Made by a program: the position numbers and the translations under genes. The notes beneath the pieces were generated by a model, which made no database searches, had not been told where the DNA came from, and saw nothing but the letters and a program-made list of their open reading frames with translations. A stretch of DNA of 64,000 bases from contig JBJXDX010000079.1 of the NCBI GenBank assembly GCA_046154585.1, positions 1 through 64,000 of the forward strand. Direction: 5' to 3'. The stretch is from CADEFX01 sp046154585 (GTDB taxonomy: Bacteria > Pseudomonadota > Alphaproteobacteria > Rhizobiales > Hyphomicrobiaceae). Numbering within the stretch: the first letter of the stretch is position 1; the number at the start of each line of letters is the position of its first letter. Shown here piece by piece: positions 60,593 to 64,000 of the stretch.

Positions 60593-61532
60593 AGAGCCCG
60601 GTATCGGCGCGTCTTCCCCACAAGTGCCCGTCGAAGATCAGCGCTGCGGTTTCATCGCCGTCGTCGGCGCCCCCAATGCCGGCAAGTCCACGCTGGTGAA
60701 CGCGCTCGTCGGCGCCAAGGTGACGATCGTGTCGCGCAAGGCCCAGACGACGCGTGTGCCCATTCGCGGCATTACCATCGAAGGTGCCAGCCAGCTCATC
60801 TTCATCGATACGCCGGGCATTTTTGCGCCCCGCCGGAGGCTCGATCGCGCGATGGTCGAGGCCGCCTGGGCTCGCGCCACGGATGCCGATGTGATTGCGC
60901 TCGTCGTCGATGCCGCGAAGGGCGCCGAGGACGAGGATACCGCGCGCATCCTGGCCAAGCTCGGCGACGTCCGCGCGCAGCGCCTGCTGCTGCTCAACAA
61001 GGTCGATCGCGTGAAGAAGGAGAGCTTGCTGGGTGTTGCCGCAGCGCTCAATGCCAAGCTGCCCTTCGCGGCAACATTCATGATTTCGGCCTTGAAGGGC
61101 AGCGGCATCGAGGATCTCAGGAAACACCTGGCCGCGCTGGTCCAGCCCGGTCCCTGGCACTATCCCGAGGATGACATTTCCGACGCGCCGCTGCGCCTGC
61201 TTGCCGCGGAGATCACGCGGGAGCGCCTCTACGAGCGGCTCCACGACGAGCTGCCCTATTCAGCCACCGTTGAGACGACATCCTGGAAGGATCTGCGTGA
61301 CGGCTCAGTGCGCATCGAGCAGACCATTTTCGTAGAGCGCGAGAGCCAGCGTCGGATCGTCCTGGGCGAGGGGGGACGTTCCATCAAGCAGATCTCGATG
61401 GAGTCGCGCCGGCAGTTCGGCGAGATCATCGACAAGCCCGTCCATCTCTTCCTGTTCGTCAAGGTCCGCGACAGCTGGCAGAACGATCCAGAACGCTACC
61501 GCGAGATCGGTCTGGATTTCCCGAAGACCTGA
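60585..61532 (+). CDS. era: GTPase Era
   Basis: The 315-residue GTPase helps mature the 16S rRNA 3' end and 30S subunits. G1 is VGAPNAGKSTLVNAL, G3 is IDTPGIFAP and G4 is LLNKVDRVKK. The C-terminal KH domain contains VLGEGGRSIKQIS and ends at about residue 310 (YREIGLDFPKT). It begins inside the last codons of rnc, so translation is coupled. It is convergent with the CNNM-type gene. Confidence 0.97.
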   Translation: MSEEPGIGASSPQVPVEDQRCGFIAVVGAPNAGKSTLVNALVGAKVTIVSRKAQTTRVPIRGITIEGASQLIFIDTPGIFAPRRRLDRAMVEAAWARATDADVIALVVDAAKGAEDEDTARILAKLGDVRAQRLLLLNKVDRVKKESLLGVAAALNAKLPFAATFMISALKGSGIEDLRKHLAALVQPGPWHYPEDDISDAPLRLLAAEITRERLYERLHDELPYSATVETTSWKDLRDGSVRIEQTIFVERESQRRIVLGEGGRSIKQISMESRRQFGEIIDKPVHLFLFVKVRDSWQNDPERYREIGLDFPKT

Positions 61533-61553
61533 TGCGTGGTTGCCGTAGCTCAG

Positions 61554-62903
61554 TCAATAACTGGCGCGTACGCGCGACGGCAGCCGTTTTGCAATAACCC
61601 TGTCGATGCGCCGCCCATCGAGATCGACGACCTCGAACTCCCATCCCATCGCCACCACGGTCTCCCCCACCTTGGGCAATCGCTGCAGGTGTGAGAGCAG
61701 GAACCCTGCTGCCGTTTGATAGTCGCGGCTCGCGGGCAGCACGATCCCGAGCAGATCCGCCATCTCATCGACGGCCATCCAGCCCGAGATCAGCCATGAG
61801 CCGTCATCGCGCTGGACAACCTGGGTCTCGCCCACAGCGTCTCCCGACGTCGGACCGGAAATGGCCTCCAGCAGATCGGCGGGCGTAACGAGCCCCTCGA
61901 AATGGCCATACTCGTCCAGCACGAGGGCCATCTTCACTTCCGCCGCGCGCAGCTGCGCCATCACGTCGAGCGCATCCATGGTATCGGGCACGACTGCAGC
62001 CGGCCGCATGCGCTTCCTGATGTCGAGCGGTTGGTTTTGCAGAACCGAGGCCAGAAGATCGCGCGCCTGGACGACGCCCATCATTGCATCGGCAGATCCC
62101 TCGCCGACCGGAAGCAGCGAGTGCGGCGTTTCGATCAGCACGCGTTTGGTCTCCTCGTCGCTCGCATTCAGATCCAGCCAGCTCACCTCCGTGCGGGGTG
62201 TCATAACGCCTTTCACGGAGCGATCGCCCAGCCGCATCACGCCGACCAGAAGCCGCTGCTCGTCAGCCTCGAGGACGCCCGCGCTCTCCGCCTCCGCTAT
62301 GAGGCTCTTGATTTCTTCTTCCGTCACCGTTTCTTCGGCTTCGGCCGTGCGCCCCAGGATGCGTAGAACCAGCCGCGTAGAGATGTTGAGCAGCCAAACC
62401 AGAGGGGCGGCCACACGCGACATTACGGTCATGGCGGGCGCGACGGCGCAGGCGATCGCCTCGGCATTGCGCAGAGCAAGATGCTTGGGAACAAGCTCCC
62501 CGATGATCAGCGACAGATAGGTCAGGCACGCGACGATAAATCCGAACCCGAGAGGCTCGGCGAACCGATCGGGCACACCGCGAGATTCGAGCCAGAACGC
62601 CAGGTCGCTGCCGAACGTGGCGCCCGAGTATGCACCGGCCAGGATGCCGACCAGGGTAATGCCGATCTGCACCGTCGAGAGAAAGCGCCCGGGATCGCTC
62701 GACAACTCGAGGGCCCTGCGCGCACCCTTGCGCCCTGATGCGGCCAGCACCCTCAGCCGGGCTCGGCGAGAAGAGACAACGGCCAGCTCCGATAGTGCGA
62801 ATACGCCGTTGAGCAATATCAGAAAGGCAATAATGGCAAGTTCGAACACGGTCTCCGCTCTGGCCTGGGGTGGCCGGCTGTTGGCGTGGCCATCCAATAG
62901 CAT
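61554..62903 (-). CDS. CNNM/CorC-HlyC family (hemolysin-like) membrane protein
   Basis: The protein of about 449 residues has an N-terminal DUF21/CNNM membrane domain (IIAFLILLNGVFALSELAVV, then GKKGARRALELS-type loop). A CBS pair follows near residues 235-350, with the RxVMTPRTEVSWLDL block, and then a CorC_HlyC transporter-associated domain. Such proteins are implicated in Mg2+ efflux or homeostasis. The ATG at 62903 has GAGG nine bases upstream; a GTG at 62849 with GGAG is a good alternative. The gene lies between era and recO but on the opposite strand. Confidence 0.9.
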   Translation of the reverse strand: MLLDGHANSRPPQARAETVFELAIIAFLILLNGVFALSELAVVSSRRARLRVLAASGRKGARRALELSSDPGRFLSTVQIGITLVGILAGAYSGATFGSDLAFWLESRGVPDRFAEPLGFGFIVACLTYLSLIIGELVPKHLALRNAEAIACAVAPAMTVMSRVAAPLVWLLNISTRLVLRILGRTAEAEETVTEEEIKSLIAEAESAGVLEADEQRLLVGVMRLGDRSVKGVMTPRTEVSWLDLNASDEETKRVLIETPHSLLPVGEGSADAMMGVVQARDLLASVLQNQPLDIRKRMRPAAVVPDTMDALDVMAQLRAAEVKMALVLDEYGHFEGLVTPADLLEAISGPTSGDAVGETQVVQRDDGSWLISGWMAVDEMADLLGIVLPASRDYQTAAGFLLSHLQRLPKVGETVVAMGWEFEVVDLDGRRIDRVIAKRLPSRVRASY

Positions 62904-62985
62904 GGTTGGCGACCTCTGCGTCAACGTGTGCCACAGGACCTCTCGCAGTCGCATACCTGCGCGTGGTGCCCGACTCCGCTATGCG

Positions 62986-63061
62986 CTAGTGTGATGATCG
63001 AGAAATTCGCCGGCATTTGCCGCACATCCTGGAGCAAATTTCTCGGTCTGAACCACACTAG
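62986..63061. repeat. Imperfect palindromic element A (CTAGTGTG ends)
   Basis: The 76-bp element starts with CTAGTGTGATGATC and ends with the complement of CTAGTGTGGTTCAG. Inner arms GAGAAATTCGCC and GAGAAATTTGCTCC also pair. The left arm repeats the petB/petC junction (28582-28613) at 31 of 32 bases. It lies in the CNNM-recO spacer and codes for nothing. Confidence 0.8.
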
Positions 63062-63073
63062 AAAATCTATGAT

Positions 63074-63152
63074 GCTAGTGTCCCTTTGGATTCCGAAGTT
63101 CGCGCTCAGACCTAGCATCGAGATCAGGCGAACTTCGGAGTCGGGACACTAG
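63074..63152. repeat. Palindromic element B (CTAGTGTCCC ends) directly upstream of recO
   Basis: The 79-bp inverted repeat has left end CTAGTGTCCC and inner CCGAAGTTCGC and the matching right side 63127-63152. The arms share the CTAGTGT tip with element A but differ inside. It ends 3 bases before the recO ATG, so it occupies the place of the ribosome-binding site. Confidence 0.8.
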
Positions 63153-63155
63153 GCC

Positions 63156-63881
63156 ATGGAATGGGTTGATGAGGGAATCGTGCTGGGCGTGCGGCCGCAC
63201 GGGGAGACTGCGGCGGTCGCGGAGATGTTTACGCGCTCCCGCGGTCGTCACCTCGGACTGGTCCACGGAGGCCGTTCGCGGAAACTCAGGCCCGTCCTGC
63301 AGATCGGGAATCACGTCGAGGTGGGCTGGAAAGGTCGGCTGCCTGAAGATCTCGGCAGCATGACCATCGAGCTGCGGCGCGGTTTCGCTGCGGAAGCCAT
63401 GACACGCGCTGCCGACCTCGCGGCGTTAACGTCATTCTCCGTTCTGGCGCATCTGCTGCCCGAGCGTGACCCGCATCCGGGCCTGTATGAGATATCGCTT
63501 TTTGTCCTGGGCTTTCTTGAAGAGGCGGAAGTCTGGCCTGCGCTTATGGTGCGCTGGGAGCTGGCCTTGCTGGACGAGCTTGGGTTTGGTCTCGATCTTG
63601 CGAAGTGTGCCGTGACCGGCAGCTCGGAGGATCTGATCTACGTCTCGCCGCGGTCGGGCCGGGCCGTCTCGGCGGAGGCCGGCGAGCCCTATAAGGATCG
63701 CTTGCTTGCTCTGCCGGCGTTTCTCAGCGGCAAGGCAAATGGCCCGGTGACGCGGGCCGACGTTGTGGCGGGCTTCGCGCTGACAGGGCACTTTCTCAAG
63801 ACTCGGGTCCTGGAGCCTAGAGAATTGGCAATGCCCGACGCGCGGCAGCGTATGGTAGCGCTGGTGTGCTCCAGGAATTGA
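63156..63881 (+). CDS. recO: DNA repair protein RecO
   Basis: The 241-residue protein loads RecA together with RecF and RecR on SSB-coated gaps. The N-terminal OB fold is recognisable in EWVDEGIVLGVRPHGETAAV, followed by TRSRGRHLGLVHGGRSRK and the later PGLYEISLFVLGFLEE. The C-terminal part has AVTGSSEDLIYVSPRSGRAVS. The ATG at 63156 follows directly after palindromic element B, with only CGGAG about 15 bases upstream, so translation initiation looks weak or unusual. The gene's place behind era is typical. Confidence 0.95.
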   Translation: MEWVDEGIVLGVRPHGETAAVAEMFTRSRGRHLGLVHGGRSRKLRPVLQIGNHVEVGWKGRLPEDLGSMTIELRRGFAAEAMTRAADLAALTSFSVLAHLLPERDPHPGLYEISLFVLGFLEEAEVWPALMVRWELALLDELGFGLDLAKCAVTGSSEDLIYVSPRSGRAVSAEAGEPYKDRLLALPAFLSGKANGPVTRADVVAGFALTGHFLKTRVLEPRELAMPDARQRMVALVCSRN

Positions 63882-63888
63882 GGCGGCC

Positions 63889-64000
63889 TCATTTTGTCCT
63901 GGCCGCGCCCGCCTCTACAACCACACGACTGCCGGTTGCCTGCCGCAGCGTGAACGAGACGCCGTTCTGCGGCTCGAAGGTCACGCCGATGCTGCTTCCC
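63889..64000 (-). CDS. Partial gene, C-terminal 37 codons, unknown
   Basis: A frame running off the right edge on the minus strand ends with TGA at 63889-63891. The visible 36 residues (SSIGVTFEPQNGVSFTLRQ and then SRVVVEAGAARTK) have the G/C-ended codons of a real gene. The stop lies 8 bp beyond the recO stop, so it is convergent with recO. Too little is present to name a family. Confidence 0.45.
   Translation of the reverse strand, partial: GSSIGVTFEPQNGVSFTLRQATGSRVVVEAGAARTK

Noticed and set aside
61540..61570. tRNA-like start (GCCGTAGCTCAGT) after era
   Set aside because: Only the D-arm-like beginning is present; no anticodon or T arm follows, and the stretch overlaps the end of the CNNM-type gene.
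62928..63152. Reading frame containing MIEKFAG across the repeats upstream of recO
   Set aside because: It runs through two palindromic elements and has no codon bias; the resemblance to cytochrome c1 comes from the shared 32-base repeat, not from a gene.

Overview
The window is a GC-rich (about 64% by eye) alphaproteobacterial chromosome segment, most likely from the order Hyphomicrobiales (Rhizobiales). The best evidence is the right end, where the order dapA, smpB, (UDG, NYN protein), folK, rpoZ, one bifunctional rsh, pdxJ, acpS, lepB, rnc, era and recO is a conserved Hyphomicrobiales core block. The three-gene petABC cytochrome bc1 operon, small secreted and membrane proteins of rhizobial type and abundant CaiB/TRAP/NitT-type catabolic genes fit the same order. 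Genus cannot be assigned from the sequence alone.

Layout. 1-500: remnant of an integrated element, a C-terminal tyrosine-recombinase fragment abutting the 3' end of tRNA-Gln(TTG). 592-4057: a DctPQM-type TRAP transporter. 4396-14103: a lytic transglycosylase, then acyl-CoA catabolism genes (MaoC hydratase, two CaiB/BaiF CoA-transferases, thioesterase, AidB-like acyl-CoA dehydrogenase and a two-subunit CoA-transferase). A DUF559 nuclease cassette with GC-rich palindromic ends sits exactly between the two CoA-transferase subunit genes. 14119-24514: assorted genes, including DUF72, a DUF6745 pair, an MBL hydrolase plus rhodanese, PilZ, hemF, an ABC exporter and a cyclase-family hydrolase. 24541-29456: a Kef-type antiporter divergent from petABC.

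29548-36158: methionine-salvage genes mtnP, apt and mtnA, then pncA, a DUF6152/DUF6644 pair, a CobW GTPase and a class II aldolase. The aldolase together with mtnP and mtnA suggests the MTA-DHAP shunt, which recycles methylthioadenosine to adenine, DHAP and a methylthio-aldehyde. 36278-42232: SDR, TauD/TfdA dioxygenase, FAH-family hydrolase, two tandem paralogous orphan NitT/SsuA-like binding proteins and an MBL lactonase, probably an uptake-and-degradation set. 42573-46485: a cell-envelope module of a BON-like/OmpA protein, a 38-residue membrane protein and a membrane-anchored protein with three NuoE-tail-like helix-hairpin repeats. 46538-64000: a hydrolase, an SLT70-like transglycosylase and the housekeeping block listed above.

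The most noteworthy non-gene structures are (i) the DUF559 cassette; (ii) two long imperfect palindromes beginning and ending in CTAGTGT just upstream of recO, one arm of which matches 31 of 32 bases with the petB/petC junction, where it supplies the petB stop and the petC start; and (iii) nested palindromes between the TRAP binding-protein gene and its permease genes. No CRISPR array, rRNA, complete insertion sequence or riboswitch was recognised. All functional calls come from reading motifs; no searches were run.
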